Positions 41,484-50,613 are shown, counted from the stretch's first letter. The stretch is 64,000 bases of DNA from Chloroflexota bacterium (GCA_030447245.1 JAUJPG010000012.1:62302-126301), one strand, 5' to 3'. Made by a program: numbers and translations. The notes: generated from the letters alone by a model not told the origin.

Positions 41484-42911
41484 ATGCTCGACCTGGTGAT
41501 CCGCGGGGGCACGGTGGTCGCCCCGCACGGCACGGGCTCCTGGGACGTTGCTATTCGGGGCGAGCAGATCGTCGCGCTGGCCGAGCCGGGCACACTGACT
41601 GAGGACGTCGCGCGGGTCGTGGACGCGGCCGGCAAGATCGTGGTCCCGGGTGGCATCGACCCGCACGTCCACAGTAAGTGGACGGTCCCGAGCCCCGGCG
41701 GCAGGCCCCCAGGCCTGAGTGCGCCGCCGCCGGTGGTCAGCCGCGCCGCGCTGTTCGGCGGGACGACGACGCTCGTCGACTTTGCCATGTGGACGCCGGG
41801 CGACACCCTGCAGCAGACGATCGAGCGGCGCGAGGCAGACTGGGAGGGCGAGTCCCGGACCGACTACGCCTACCACCTCATCCTGGGAGGCGACGTGCCC
41901 CCTGAGGTGCTCGACCAGCTTCCGGAAGCGATCCAGGCGGGCTTTCCGAGCGTCAAGATCTTCACCACCGACATCACGCCCAGTCGGCGCGGCCGCAAAC
42001 TTGGCTTCGGCCTGATCTGGGAAGTGTTGCAGCGCACGGCGCGGCATGGCGGCGTTGCTGCGATCCACGCCGAGGACGACGACATCGTCATGCACATGTA
42101 CGACAAGCTGACTCGAGAGGGGCGGGTCAGCTTCGAGCACATGCCCGAGGTGCACAACACCCTTTCCGAAGACCTGGCCTTTCGGCGGATCATCCGCCTG
42201 GCTGAGCGCATCGAGGGGGCGGCGCTGTACATGGTCCACGTCAGCGCCGCCGAGGGCGTTCGGGCGATCGCCGAATCGCGCGGCCGCGGCTTCCCGATCT
42301 ACGGCGAGACCTTGCACCACTACGCGTCGCTGACCAGTGAGGCGTACCATCGTCCGAACGGCCAGATCTACCATACCTACCCCTCGCTGAAGAGCGAGGA
42401 CGACCGACTCGCCCTCTGGGACGGTATGACTCGTGGGACGATCGGGACCGTCGCGACGGACGGAATCTGCACCCCGCTGAGCGTCAAGGTCCAGGGAAAT
42501 CGGATCGACGACACGACCGGCGGCCACGCCGGGCACGAAGCGCGGATGGGGATCGTCTACACCGAGGCCGTCGCTCGGCGCGGCTTCTCGCTCCAACGCT
42601 TCGCCGACCTGACCTCGGCCAACGCCGCCAGGATCCTTGGCCTGTACCCGCGCAAGGGTGCCCTCGCCCCCGGCAGCGATGCCGACGTCGCCCTGATCGA
42701 CCCCACGATCGCCAAGCGCTTGAGCAACGACGACCTCCACGAGACGGACTACAGCCCCTGGGAAGGCTGGGAGATCGCGGGCTGGCCAGTTGTGACCATC
42801 TTGCGCGGCAAGGTCGTCGTCGAGTACGGCCAGCTCCACGCAGAGCCCGGCTACGGCCAGCGCATCCCGCGCAGGGTCGCCGACGCCGTCCGCGCCGGGC
42901 CGACGGTGTGA
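41484..42911 (+). CDS. Dihydropyrimidinase/hydantoinase-type amidohydrolase
   Basis: 475 residues from ATG 41484, with GGGAGGAGG upstream. This amidohydrolase family opens cyclic ureides or diamides such as dihydrouracil and hydantoins without ATP. DPHVHSKW (His61, His63) and the carboxylated Lys158 in FPSVKIFTTD form the binuclear zinc site. Remaining ligands are in AAIHAEDDD and MVHVSAAEG and the Asp in TVATDGICTP. TETLHHYASLTSE-like text (GETLHHYASLTSE) follows the family. The C-terminus NDDLHETDYSPWEGWEIAGW is standard. It sits downstream of the broken asparaginase and, across the convergent CPBP gene, near a hydantoin-racemase-like gene. Confidence 0.93.
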   Translation: MLDLVIRGGTVVAPHGTGSWDVAIRGEQIVALAEPGTLTEDVARVVDAAGKIVVPGGIDPHVHSKWTVPSPGGRPPGLSAPPPVVSRAALFGGTTTLVDFAMWTPGDTLQQTIERREADWEGESRTDYAYHLILGGDVPPEVLDQLPEAIQAGFPSVKIFTTDITPSRRGRKLGFGLIWEVLQRTARHGGVAAIHAEDDDIVMHMYDKLTREGRVSFEHMPEVHNTLSEDLAFRRIIRLAERIEGAALYMVHVSAAEGVRAIAESRGRGFPIYGETLHHYASLTSEAYHRPNGQIYHTYPSLKSEDDRLALWDGMTRGTIGTVATDGICTPLSVKVQGNRIDDTTGGHAGHEARMGIVYTEAVARRGFSLQRFADLTSANAARILGLYPRKGALAPGSDADVALIDPTIAKRLSNDDLHETDYSPWEGWEIAGWPVVTILRGKVVVEYGQLHAEPGYGQRIPRRVADAVRAGPTV

Positions 42912-42930
42912 GGATCGGCAGAGCCGTGCG

Positions 42931-44124
42931 TTAGAAGAAGGGCAGCTCGAGCAGCGATGCGACGAACAGCACGACGTCGTACAGGGCGTGCACGAAGATG
43001 GCGGCGGTCGTGTTCCAGCGCGCTCGTACCCAGGCCAGCGCCGCGCCGGTGACGAACACGCCGACGAGCGCGTCGGTGCCGTACTGGAAGGCGTGCATCG
43101 CGGTAAAGGCCAGGTTCGGGAGCAGCCAGCCGAGGCGCGTCTGGAGCAGGCCGCGGGCGATGATCTCCTCGCTAACGCCGGCGGTCACGCCAGCGCCGAC
43201 GGCCGTCACGGTCGAATCCCCAACCCAGGCAAACAAGCGCTCGACGTCCTCGGCACTCGTGCGCGGCCACTCCGCCCAGCCCCAGAGCTCGAAGGTCAGT
43301 CGGTCGAGTGCCGTCCCGAGCACCAGCAGGCCGGCGGTGATGCCGACCAACCTGGCCAGGTCCCGCGCGTCAAGCCGCAGGATGCCGAGCCGTTTGAGCG
43401 CCGCGCGCGCTCCCCGGCAGCCTGGAGCGCCCGCGGCGACGAGCGCCAGCAGCAGCGTCCAGCACAGGGCGTAGGCGAGGTCCAGCACCTGCCCGCTGGT
43501 CGACCGATCGACGTCCAGCACCGTCGGGTCCTCGGCGAGGATGCGCAGAAAAGGCGCCTCGCCGGCAAGCGCGACCAGCGGCACGCAGGCGATCAGAGTA
43601 AAGGCCAGCAGCCCGACCACCGCCTGGGCGTGCGCCGAGCCGCCAAGCTCGCGGCTGCCGCCCAATCGCGTTGCGATCGATAGCCAGCGACCCGACGCGA
43701 CGAGCACCATCGTTGCCGTCAGCACCAGCAGGAGCAGCGCGCCGGCCACGAGCAATGCCCTCGTGCGCTCGCCCGATCGGTCCTCAGCCTGCAGCGACGG
43801 ATCGAGTGCGAAGGCGATGAGCGCCAACGTTCCCACGCCGAAGGTCAGGAGCAGCAGCCAGAACCACGCCCAGGCCAACTGTCGTGCCCAGCTCCGGGTC
43901 CGCCCGAGCTGCAGCAGTCCGGCCAGCAGGACGAACGGGCCGATCCCCGCGCCGGGGCTGACAGCGTGACTGACCTCGCCGCCGATCAGCAGCCCGCCGA
44001 CGATCCCCAGCATCATCGACACCAGGCCGGCGACGAGCAGGCGCGTCGGTTGGGGCTGCCCAGTGGATCGACCTACCGTGTCGACGTCCGCGGGCTCGCG
44101 GTTGGCAGGCTCGGGGATGGCCAT
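42931..44124 (-). CDS. CPBP-family intramembrane metalloprotease
   Basis: About 397 residues from ATG 44124 (AGAGG eight bases upstream; GTG 44148 is a possible earlier start). Eight or nine hydrophobic segments. The CPBP/Abi motifs are intact near the end: VSEEIIARGLLQT (E-E-x3-R), FTAMHAFQY and FVHALYDVVLF, the three motif regions that place metal-binding Glu and His in the membrane. The N-terminal half is a separate set of helices without known motif. Such proteins resemble Rce1 CAAX proteases; in bacteria some mature peptides or bacteriocins. No peptide substrate gene is visible nearby. Confidence 0.88.
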   Translation of the reverse strand: MAIPEPANREPADVDTVGRSTGQPQPTRLLVAGLVSMMLGIVGGLLIGGEVSHAVSPGAGIGPFVLLAGLLQLGRTRSWARQLAWAWFWLLLLTFGVGTLALIAFALDPSLQAEDRSGERTRALLVAGALLLLVLTATMVLVASGRWLSIATRLGGSRELGGSAHAQAVVGLLAFTLIACVPLVALAGEAPFLRILAEDPTVLDVDRSTSGQVLDLAYALCWTLLLALVAAGAPGCRGARAALKRLGILRLDARDLARLVGITAGLLVLGTALDRLTFELWGWAEWPRTSAEDVERLFAWVGDSTVTAVGAGVTAGVSEEIIARGLLQTRLGWLLPNLAFTAMHAFQYGTDALVGVFVTGAALAWVRARWNTTAAIFVHALYDVVLFVASLLELPFF

Positions 44125-44287
44125 GGGCCGCGCCTCTGCAAGCTTCACGCCGCGCTACCGCACGGCCTGCTGCCCGCCGTGCTCATCACTCGCCGTCGGC
44201 CGCGAGCAGTTGACGCCTGGTCGCGGTCATCCCTATGATCGCGCGTGAGGCGAGCGGTGCGCCGAAGCCGCGACAGGTAGCGGGACG

Positions 44288-45064
44288 ATGACGATGCTGG
44301 TCGGTGGTCAACCGTTCTACGGACTCCCGGTCGGCATCCTGTTGCTTGACGCTCGTTTCCCGCGCCCGCCCGGCGACATCGCCTTCGCCGAGACGTTCGA
44401 CTTTCCGGTTCTCTACCGCGTGGTGGGCCGTGCCACGCCAGCCCGCGTCGTGCTCGACGCCGCTGATGGGCTCGTCGAGGCATTCTGCGACGCGGCCCGT
44501 GAGCTGGAAGCCGCGGGCGCGCGGGCGATCGGCACGTCGTGCGGTATGTTGGCCATGCACCAGCACGCCCTTGCCGCAGCCGTCGGCGTGCCCTTTTTCA
44601 CCTCAAGCCTGATCCAGGTGCCCACGGTGCTGGCCGCCCTTGGGCCTGGCCGCAAGGTCGGCGTGCTGACGATCAGCGCCGTCACCCTGACCGCGGACCA
44701 TTTCTCGGCAGTCGGCGTCGACGCGGCGATGCTCGAGCGTGTCGTCGTCGCCGGCCTGGAGCAGGCCGATGCCCTGTACCGCCCGATCATCGACAACCGC
44801 GGTCCGCTCGACGTCGCCAGGGCCGAAGCGCAGGTCGTGCGAGCCGCCGTCGAGCTGGTCGAGGCCAATCCCGAGATCGGCGCCCTCGTCCTGGAGTGCA
44901 CCAACCTCCCGCCGTACGCCGCCGCCATCCAGCGGGCCACCGGGCTGCCCGTCTGGGACGCCATCGGCCTGATCCGCTGGATCCACGCCGCCGTCCGCCA
45001 GCGTCCCTACGACCGCGCCGCGATGCCGAACGTCCTGACCCCAGAGCGCACACTGGCGCCGTAG
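44288..45064 (+). CDS. Aspartate/glutamate/hydantoin racemase family protein
   Basis: 258 residues. This cofactor-independent racemase fold uses two Cys residues as acid/base: Cys85 in IGTSCGML and Cys204 in VLECTNLPPY, both present. GVLTISAVTLTADHF is the central strand. GTSCG and ECTNLPPYA favour the arylmalonate-decarboxylase/maleate-isomerase/hydantoin-racemase side over MurI. With a dihydropyrimidinase 1.4 kb away a hydantoin-racemase role is attractive, but it is an inference. The start ATG has only a weak GGGACG upstream. Confidence 0.88.
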   Translation: MTMLVGGQPFYGLPVGILLLDARFPRPPGDIAFAETFDFPVLYRVVGRATPARVVLDAADGLVEAFCDAARELEAAGARAIGTSCGMLAMHQHALAAAVGVPFFTSSLIQVPTVLAALGPGRKVGVLTISAVTLTADHFSAVGVDAAMLERVVVAGLEQADALYRPIIDNRGPLDVARAEAQVVRAAVELVEANPEIGALVLECTNLPPYAAAIQRATGLPVWDAIGLIRWIHAAVRQRPYDRAAMPNVLTPERTLAP

Positions 45065-45296
45065 CGCCACATCGTGTCACCGCTCGTCGCCGTCACCACC
45101 GATACTAGCCGTAGCTGATTCGCTCAGTGCGGCTATCCGTTTGGGGATCAACGCTCGTGAGATCCACCGTACGATCCGCAGGTTGCGGGAGCGGCCTACC
45201 TCGTTGAACTCGTTGGATTGGATCGCGAGGGGGTGATCGTCAAGCTCACCCCCTCCGAGAGACCACAGTCACACGGAGCATGAAGGAGGACGTCAG
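45065..45296. other. Leader region of the low-GC orphan gene
   Basis: No gene. It contains repeated ctcgttga/ctcgttgg (around 45200-45217), the hairpin at 45227-45255 and the Shine-Dalgarno AGGAGG (45284-45289). Base composition drops towards the orphan gene. Confidence 0.4.
45227..45255. terminator. Perfect 10-bp inverted repeat upstream of the orphan gene
   Basis: gaggggggtga-type arm (GAGGGGGTGA, 45227-45236) pairs perfectly with TCACCCCCTC (45246-45255) around the 9-base loop tcgtcaagc. It could terminate the racemase transcript or control the orphan gene, whose start is 42 bases downstream. No T-run follows. Confidence 0.5.
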
Positions 45297-45893
45297 GTGA
45301 GTGACAACGCTCTCCCACAAGTCTCCCGGCCGCATAGTGGCAAGTTGAGCAACGAGCTACAAACCTTGACGACCGAAAATTGGGATCACCTGCCGACTCT
45401 AATTGAGATACTCAATGAGCTACTCTTCCGCCGAAGGAGACTAGCTAGGCAACTTAGAGGTAATATCGTTGATCGCATCATTGAACTCCAGCAGGAAAGT
45501 TTCATTTCGCCTACGACTGATGCACCGGAAGGGCCCGGTCAAGTCAAAGGTGAGGAGTGGCCGGATACCGGCCTCCTTAGATTCATGGGGTACAGCGTCG
45601 GACAGAATGGGGCGGGTGACGACTCACGAAGATCCATTCTCGATGACGTATATGCGCTGAATGTTCCCAGAGTGGTTTCGAAGGATTACATGTCAGCATG
45701 GGGAGCGCCTGGAACGGGCCAGAGGCTACGTAAGATGGCCGAATGCATAGCAGCTTTTGCGCGCAATGCCAAACGTAGGCGTTCATCTGCGATGGCGACA
45801 GCCATTAGGGAGTGGGAGACGGACCTAGAGTACTTGAAGCGAACCTACTACATCGGACATTACAACTTTGCCTGGCCAGACACTTCTCTTTGA
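45297..45893 (+). CDS. Uncharacterised 198-residue protein of atypical codon use
   Basis: GTG 45297 with AGGAGG seven bases upstream. Residues 1-75 are polar and helical (ENWDHLPTLIEILNELLFRR). Residues about 90-198 form a distinct domain: LLRFMGYSVGQNGAG, RRSILDDVYALNVPRVVSKD, YMSAWGAPGTGQRLRKMAEC, IAAFARNAKRRRSSAMATAI and REWETDLEYLKRTYY...FAWP. I recall similar GYxVG...WGxPxSxxRLxKMAxxIAAFxRNAKRR domains in many unrelated bacteria but know no function. Codons such as CTA, AGA, AGG and ATA, rare elsewhere here, are frequent, which indicates recent transfer. It is soluble, without signal or membrane segment. No partner gene is adjacent. Confidence 0.8.
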   Translation: MSDNALPQVSRPHSGKLSNELQTLTTENWDHLPTLIEILNELLFRRRRLARQLRGNIVDRIIELQQESFISPTTDAPEGPGQVKGEEWPDTGLLRFMGYSVGQNGAGDDSRRSILDDVYALNVPRVVSKDYMSAWGAPGTGQRLRKMAECIAAFARNAKRRRSSAMATAIREWETDLEYLKRTYYIGHYNFAWPDTSL

Positions 45894-46131
45894 GTGATAC
45901 CACTCTCGTCTGATCGTGCCGTCTATTTGCGGGATCGTGGGACGGGATCGAAGACGGCCTCGATCGAGTGCCATCCGCCTACCGACGATGACGTCGGCGT
46001 CATCCCCCGTGCCGCCTTCGCGTCTATCACCCCACATGACGTCCGTGGCTGACTCTCCCGCTACGGCTACCTCCGGAGGTTCAAGCCTCATGTGAACCGC
46101 CATCGCGGTATCCTGGAACGACGCAACCTGC

Positions 46132-47082
46132 CTATGAGTTTGCTCGCGGCTCGCCCCCCGGCTGCAACAGCAGGGTCAGCAGAGCCATCCGGACGTACAG
46201 GCCGTTCTCGGCCTGGCGGAAGGGGGCCACGCGGGGGTCGGCTTCCAGACCCATGGCCAGCTCCGGGCCGCGTGGCAGCGGGTGCAGGACGATGGCCGTC
46301 GGCTTCAGGCGGCCCAGCACCTCGGCGTCGACGACGTAGCTGCGCCGGACCGGCTCGAAGCGTTGGGCCAGTGTCATGCGGTCGGAATGGGCTCGCGTGA
46401 TGTACAGGACGTCGGCGCTCGCGGCGACGGCGTCGAGGTCGTCCAGCTCCTCGAAGTCGGCGCCGGCATCGGTCAGCCGCTCGCGGACGGCCGGCCGGAG
46501 GCGGAGGGTGGCGGGCGAGACAAAGCGCAGGCGCACGTTCGGCAGCTTGGCCAGCAGCTCGGCCAGGGAGTTCACCGAACGCTCGTAGGTCAGGTCACCG
46601 ACCAGCGCGATCTCGAAGTCGTCCAAACGGCCGAGCTCGCGGCGAATCGTGTAGGCGTCGAGCAGCGCCTGTGTCGGGTGCTGGCCCTCGCCGTCGCCAG
46701 CGTTGATCACTGGCACGGTTGAAGCCGTCGCGGCGCGGGCGGCACCCCCTTCTTCGTGGAACCGAATCAGCAGCGCGTCGTAGCCGTACGAGCACAAGAC
46801 GCGGACACGATCCTCGATCGGTTCGTCGGCTTGACGGCGCTCCTCGGCGCCAACCTCGATCCCGCTGACCGTCCCGCCGAGGAGCGTCATCGCGCTCTCG
46901 AACGAGATCCGCGTCCGCGTGCTGGGCTGGTAGAACAGGCAGAACAGCCGGCGCCCGACGAGCAGCCGCGAGTCGCCGAGCGCATGAATCTCACGCATCA
47001 AGTCCGCCCGCGGGAACAGCTCCTCGTGCAGCCACGCGGGCGAGAACTGCCCGGCGTCAAGGATGTGCCGCGGCGCGCTCAT
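46132..47082 (-). CDS. Divergent aspartate-carbamoyltransferase-like protein
   Basis: 316 residues. The ATCase/OTCase fold transfers carbamoyl from carbamoyl phosphate to an amine. The carbamoyl-phosphate motif is intact as FYQPSTRTRISFESAM (STRTR 54-58), as are GQHPTQALLDAYTI, ALVGDLTYERSVNSL and VLHPLPRG. The 80s loop, normally SxxxKGE with an essential Lys from the neighbouring subunit, reads ADEPIEDRVR and has no Lys. The TRVQxER motif reads TRAHSDRM. It may be a functional Chloroflexota PyrB or a paralogue with another amine acceptor. No pyrC, pyrR or carA gene is near; it lies 25 bases after livM on the same strand. Confidence 0.85.
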   Translation of the reverse strand: MSAPRHILDAGQFSPAWLHEELFPRADLMREIHALGDSRLLVGRRLFCLFYQPSTRTRISFESAMTLLGGTVSGIEVGAEERRQADEPIEDRVRVLCSYGYDALLIRFHEEGGAARAATASTVPVINAGDGEGQHPTQALLDAYTIRRELGRLDDFEIALVGDLTYERSVNSLAELLAKLPNVRLRFVSPATLRLRPAVRERLTDAGADFEELDDLDAVAASADVLYITRAHSDRMTLAQRFEPVRRSYVVDAEVLGRLKPTAIVLHPLPRGPELAMGLEADPRVAPFRQAENGLYVRMALLTLLLQPGGEPRANS

Positions 47083-47107
47083 GGCAAGACGCTCGGAACC
47101 GGGCAGA

Positions 47108-48148
47108 TCACGGCACGCCGCCGCGCTCGGCGATCGGCGTCTCGGCCACCGGCGTCCCCACGCTCGGGCTCCGCGGAGGCCGGCCGCGTAGCCGTTCGGC
47201 CAGCATGGCGAGCCCGCCCATGATCCCCGGCGGGTAGACTCGCACGACCAGAATCACCAGCGCGGCGAATACGACGAAGCGCCACTCCTGCGAGATCCGG
47301 AGCGCTTCAGCCAGGCCCTGCGCGAGCAGCGCGCCGACGACCGGCCCCCACAGCGTTCGAAAACCGCCCAGGACGACGGCGATGATCACGAACGCCATCT
47401 GTGAGAACTGGGCCTGATTGGGGCTGAGCAGGCCGATAGCGTGCCCGTACAACCCGCCGCCGAGGCCGGCCAGCGCCGTGCTGATCACGAAGACCACGCG
47501 CTTCCACTTGACCACGTCGACCCCGCTGGCAACGGCAAGCTCCTGGTCGTCGCGGATCGCCCGCATCCGGTAGCCGAGCTTCGTGCGCAGCACGACCGCG
47601 TTGAGCCCGAGCGCCAGCATGCTGACGGCGAAGAAGACGTAGTAGTACGGGAACGGGTCCGGCGTGGCGAACAGGAACGGGACCGGCAGGCCCGCGTCAC
47701 CCCGCGTGATGTGATAGTTCACCGACAGCAGGATCCGGACCGACTCCGCGAATGCCCAGGTGCCGATGGCGAAGTAGATCCCACGCAGGCGCAGGGTGAC
47801 CCAGCCGAGCCCATAGCCGAGTACGGCCGCGGTCAGCGCTCCCACCACGATCCCGCCCGGCACCGGCAGCCCGAGCGCCAGGACCGCCGCCGCCGAGGCG
47901 TACGACCCGATCGTGGCAAACGCGTGCTGCGCGAGTGAGAACTGGCCGGTGTAGCCGGCCAGCAGGTTCCAGCTGATCCCGAGGATGACCCAGAAGTACC
48001 CGAGCATCACAACCTGGGTCTGGTAGCCGTTCAGTCCGAGCGGCAGCAGCGCGAGCAAGACTACGACGGCGGCGCCAAGCCCCGTTCGAAGCGGCTGATC
48101 CCTTAGCGAGCGCAGCAGCTCACCCACCAGCCGTCCGCCTCGGGACAT
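47108..48148 (-). CDS. livM: Branched-chain-type ABC transporter permease LivM
   Basis: 346 residues from ATG 48148. About nine to ten helices. The LivM signature is present: GYTGQFSLAQHAFATIGSYA in the N-terminal half, LRLRGIYFAIGTWAFAESVR and TKLGYRMRAIRDDQELAVASG (the cytoplasmic EAA-like loop that contacts the ATPase), then FVIIAVVLGGFRTLWGPVVGA. The C-terminal 30 residues (RPPRSPSVGTPVAETPIAER) form a cytoplasmic tail. HAAT-family importer; substrates include branched-chain amino acids, urea, amides and aromatic acids. Confidence 0.94.
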   Translation of the reverse strand: MSRGGRLVGELLRSLRDQPLRTGLGAAVVVLLALLPLGLNGYQTQVVMLGYFWVILGISWNLLAGYTGQFSLAQHAFATIGSYASAAAVLALGLPVPGGIVVGALTAAVLGYGLGWVTLRLRGIYFAIGTWAFAESVRILLSVNYHITRGDAGLPVPFLFATPDPFPYYYVFFAVSMLALGLNAVVLRTKLGYRMRAIRDDQELAVASGVDVVKWKRVVFVISTALAGLGGGLYGHAIGLLSPNQAQFSQMAFVIIAVVLGGFRTLWGPVVGALLAQGLAEALRISQEWRFVVFAALVILVVRVYPPGIMGGLAMLAERLRGRPPRSPSVGTPVAETPIAERGGVP

Positions 48149-48171
48149 ACCCCGACAGGCCCCGGCGTGGC

Positions 48172-49077
48172 TTACACACGGCGCTCGCGCTCGCCAAAGA
48201 GACCTTGCGGACGGAACAGCAGAAAGGCGATCAGGAACACGAAGCCGTACAGGTCCTGGTACGCCGGCGAAATCAGAAACGAGCCGAAGCTCTCGACCAA
48301 GGCCAGCCCGAACGCCGCCACCACCGCCCCTGGCAGCGAGCCGAGCCCACCGATGATGATGATCTCGAACCCCTTGACGGTGCTGGTGATCCCGTTCGTC
48401 GGGTAGACCAGAAACACGGGTGCCAGCAGCGCCCCGGCCGCCGCGGCCAGCGCGGCGCCGATCCCAAAGGCCACCATGTCGACCCGCCCCAGGCGGATGC
48501 CAGCCGTCTGGGCGCCGAGCCGGTTCTGCGCCGTCCCCAGGAACGAGAGCCCGACCATCGTGTGGCGGATGAAGAGGTAGAAGAGGGCCAGGATCACGGC
48601 CGCGCCGATCGCCCCGGCCAGGCGACTGCCGTTCAGGCTCAGGCCGGCGAACGCCCGCGTCGGCAGGTACTCCTGGGGCGACCACTGGTACGGGCCGGCG
48701 AGGATGATCGCCGCGTTCTGCAGCAGCACCGACAGTGCAATGGTCACGATCGTGGCGTACTCAAAACGGCGCGCCTCGTCGTACTTGAACATCGGGGCCA
48801 GCAGGCCGCGCTGGACGACCAGCCCAAATGCGAACACCGTCAGCATCGACACGGGAAGCGCCAGGTACCACAGTCCCGGGCCGAGCAGGAGCACGATCAG
48901 GTAGTACTGGACGTAACTGCCGATCATGTAGAACTCGCCCATCGACCAGTTGATGAGCTTCATGATGCTGGCGATGAACGTGATCCCGATCGCCATCAGC
49001 GCGTACAGCGCCCCGAGCATCAGCCCGACGACGGTTAGCTGCGCCAGTATCTGCGGGTTGCTGAGCGCGTCAAGCAT
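48172..49077 (-). CDS. livH: Branched-chain-type ABC transporter permease LivH
   Basis: 301 residues, about eight helices. LIVHxGxxLGALYALMAIGITF is typical (LMLGALYALMAIGITFIASI), followed by INWSMGEFYMIGSYVQYYLI, the cytoplasmic loop QNRLGAQTAGIRLGRVDMVA, and GFEIIIIGGLGSLPGAVVAA with AYQDLYGFVFLIAFLLFRPQ at the end. It forms the heterodimeric channel with LivM. The order in this operon is livG, livF, livK, livH, livM, then the carbamoyltransferase-like gene. Confidence 0.94.
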   Translation of the reverse strand: MLDALSNPQILAQLTVVGLMLGALYALMAIGITFIASIMKLINWSMGEFYMIGSYVQYYLIVLLLGPGLWYLALPVSMLTVFAFGLVVQRGLLAPMFKYDEARRFEYATIVTIALSVLLQNAAIILAGPYQWSPQEYLPTRAFAGLSLNGSRLAGAIGAAVILALFYLFIRHTMVGLSFLGTAQNRLGAQTAGIRLGRVDMVAFGIGAALAAAAGALLAPVFLVYPTNGITSTVKGFEIIIIGGLGSLPGAVVAAFGLALVESFGSFLISPAYQDLYGFVFLIAFLLFRPQGLFGERERRV

Positions 49078-49185
49078 GCCGCGCCGTCAGCCAGGTACCG
49101 GACGTCGACGGCAGGGAGCGGGCTCGCAACGGTTTGTGCGACCTTCCGCCACGCGCATCCGCTGCCATTCGTCGGCCCGTGCTCG

Positions 49186-50613
49186 CTACCGGCGCACGTC
49201 GCCGGTTTTCAGGTTTGGCGGGTAGACGATCGGCGCCGCGCCGTAGTCCTGGTTGGTCTCGGCGTACTGGATGAGCAGGAGCGGCTGCTTGACGCGGTGG
49301 TAGTCTTCGCCGGCGGCTGGCGGAAAGCTGACACCGGTTTGATTCCAGGTCGTGAGCGGGCCGGTTTCCATCGCCTTGACGATCGACGGCCCCTCGGTCG
49401 AGCAACCCAGGTTGATCGCCTGGGCGAGCTGCAAGACGTTGCCGAAGGCGGCGAACGTGCTGTACAGGGCCGGCTCGTTGAACCGCCGCTGGTACTCCGT
49501 CTGCATCCAGGTGCCAGCAGGGCTCAGCGGCTGCTGGGGGTGGTAGTAGCCGACGAAGATGATCCCGCGCCCCTGGTCGCCCAGGTTTTGCCAGTACTCC
49601 GGCCGGATTGGCAGGTCGTACGAGACGAGCATCGGTGTCTGCGGCAGCAGGCCTGTGTCGTTCGCTTGCTTGATCATCGTGTACACCGGCGCGCCGACGG
49701 CGACGTTGTAGATGAGGTCCGGGTTGTACGCCTTGACCTGCAGCAGCAGCGGCGAGATGTCGGCCGTAGTCCGGTCGAAGATCCAGTCACGCACGTCGAC
49801 CCCACTACCGGCGAGCGCTTGCTTGATGCTATCGACGTTGCCGGTCCCGTAATCGGTATTCTCCGCGACGACGGCCATCCTCCTGAAGCCGTTCGCCTTG
49901 ACGAAGTCGGCCACCGAGACCGCGCGGTCAGTCGTGATCACGTGGGTCTGGAAGGTGTACTCCTTCCGATTGTTGGTGATGTCGGCCGAGGACGACTGGG
50001 TCGAGATCCACGGGACCTGGAGCTGGTCGGCGATCGGCTGGATAGCCAACGAGACCGAGCTGTGGAACTGGCCCATAATCGCGACCACCCGATCGTCCTG
50101 GACCATCTTCCTCAGACCGGCGATTCCCTGCTCGGGAGTCCCGCGGTCGTCGCCGCGGATCAGCTCGATCGGCCCCGGCAACTGGCACGAGGCGTTGGGG
50201 AGGATCCCGCCCATCCGCATGTTGACGTACTCCGCGCCAAGCTCAGCGCCGCGGACGATCAACTGCCCGGCGGCGGCGTCGCCCGGCGGCGACAGCGGCG
50301 TGAGCACGCCCAGCCTGGTCGGCGGGCCGCTGGCTGGGGCGGCCGCGACCGGCGCCGGCGAGGCCGGGGGCTGGCCGGCGGGCTTGGCCGCCGGGCTCGG
50401 CGAGGGCGAAGGGCTTGGCGAGGGCGAGGGGCTGGCGGCCGGGCTGACCGCGGCGCCAGGGCTGGCAACGGCCGGACTGGCTGCCGCCGGCTTAGCCGGC
50501 GCTGTTGTAGGAGCGGCCGGCGTCCCGCCGCCGCACGCTGCCGCGAACGCCATCGCCGCGCCAAACAGGCCGAGCTGGAGCCGAGAGATTGGTGTGTGCA
50601 CGCTCTGTCCCAT
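49186..50613 (-). CDS. livK: Branched-chain-type ABC substrate-binding lipoprotein LivK
   Basis: 475 residues from ATG 50613 (GTG 50601 has better Shine-Dalgarno spacing). A lipoprotein signal ends FAAACGG (Cys27). A Pro/Ala/Ser linker with a run of six Ser-Pro repeats (about residues 60-75) lifts the binding domain from the membrane. The periplasmic-binding fold (Peripla_BP_6) starts at TRLGVLTPLSPPGDAAAGQL, with GDDRGTPEQGIAGLRKMVQD, AIMGQFHSSVSLAIQPIADQ, PWISTQSSSADITNN and AVVAENTDYGTGNVDSIKQA. The ligand cannot be read from sequence; NNRKEYTFQTHV is the usual hinge. Confidence 0.93.
   Translation of the reverse strand: MGQSVHTPISRLQLGLFGAAMAFAAACGGGTPAAPTTAPAKPAAASPAVASPGAAVSPAASPSPSPSPSPSPSPAAKPAGQPPASPAPVAAAPASGPPTRLGVLTPLSPPGDAAAGQLIVRGAELGAEYVNMRMGGILPNASCQLPGPIELIRGDDRGTPEQGIAGLRKMVQDDRVVAIMGQFHSSVSLAIQPIADQLQVPWISTQSSSADITNNRKEYTFQTHVITTDRAVSVADFVKANGFRRMAVVAENTDYGTGNVDSIKQALAGSGVDVRDWIFDRTTADISPLLLQVKAYNPDLIYNVAVGAPVYTMIKQANDTGLLPQTPMLVSYDLPIRPEYWQNLGDQGRGIIFVGYYHPQQPLSPAGTWMQTEYQRRFNEPALYSTFAAFGNVLQLAQAINLGCSTEGPSIVKAMETGPLTTWNQTGVSFPPAAGEDYHRVKQPLLLIQYAETNQDYGAAPIVYPPNLKTGDVRR

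Noticed and set aside
39513..42839. 1108-codon open frame on the minus strand
   Set aside because: It runs antisense through the receiver, asparaginase and dihydropyrimidinase genes, whose plus-strand products are clear families. Long antisense frames are expected at this GC content.
45227..45255. Riboswitch or T-box upstream of the orphan gene
   Set aside because: Only one simple hairpin is visible, with none of the conserved core motifs of known riboswitches or a T-box sequence.
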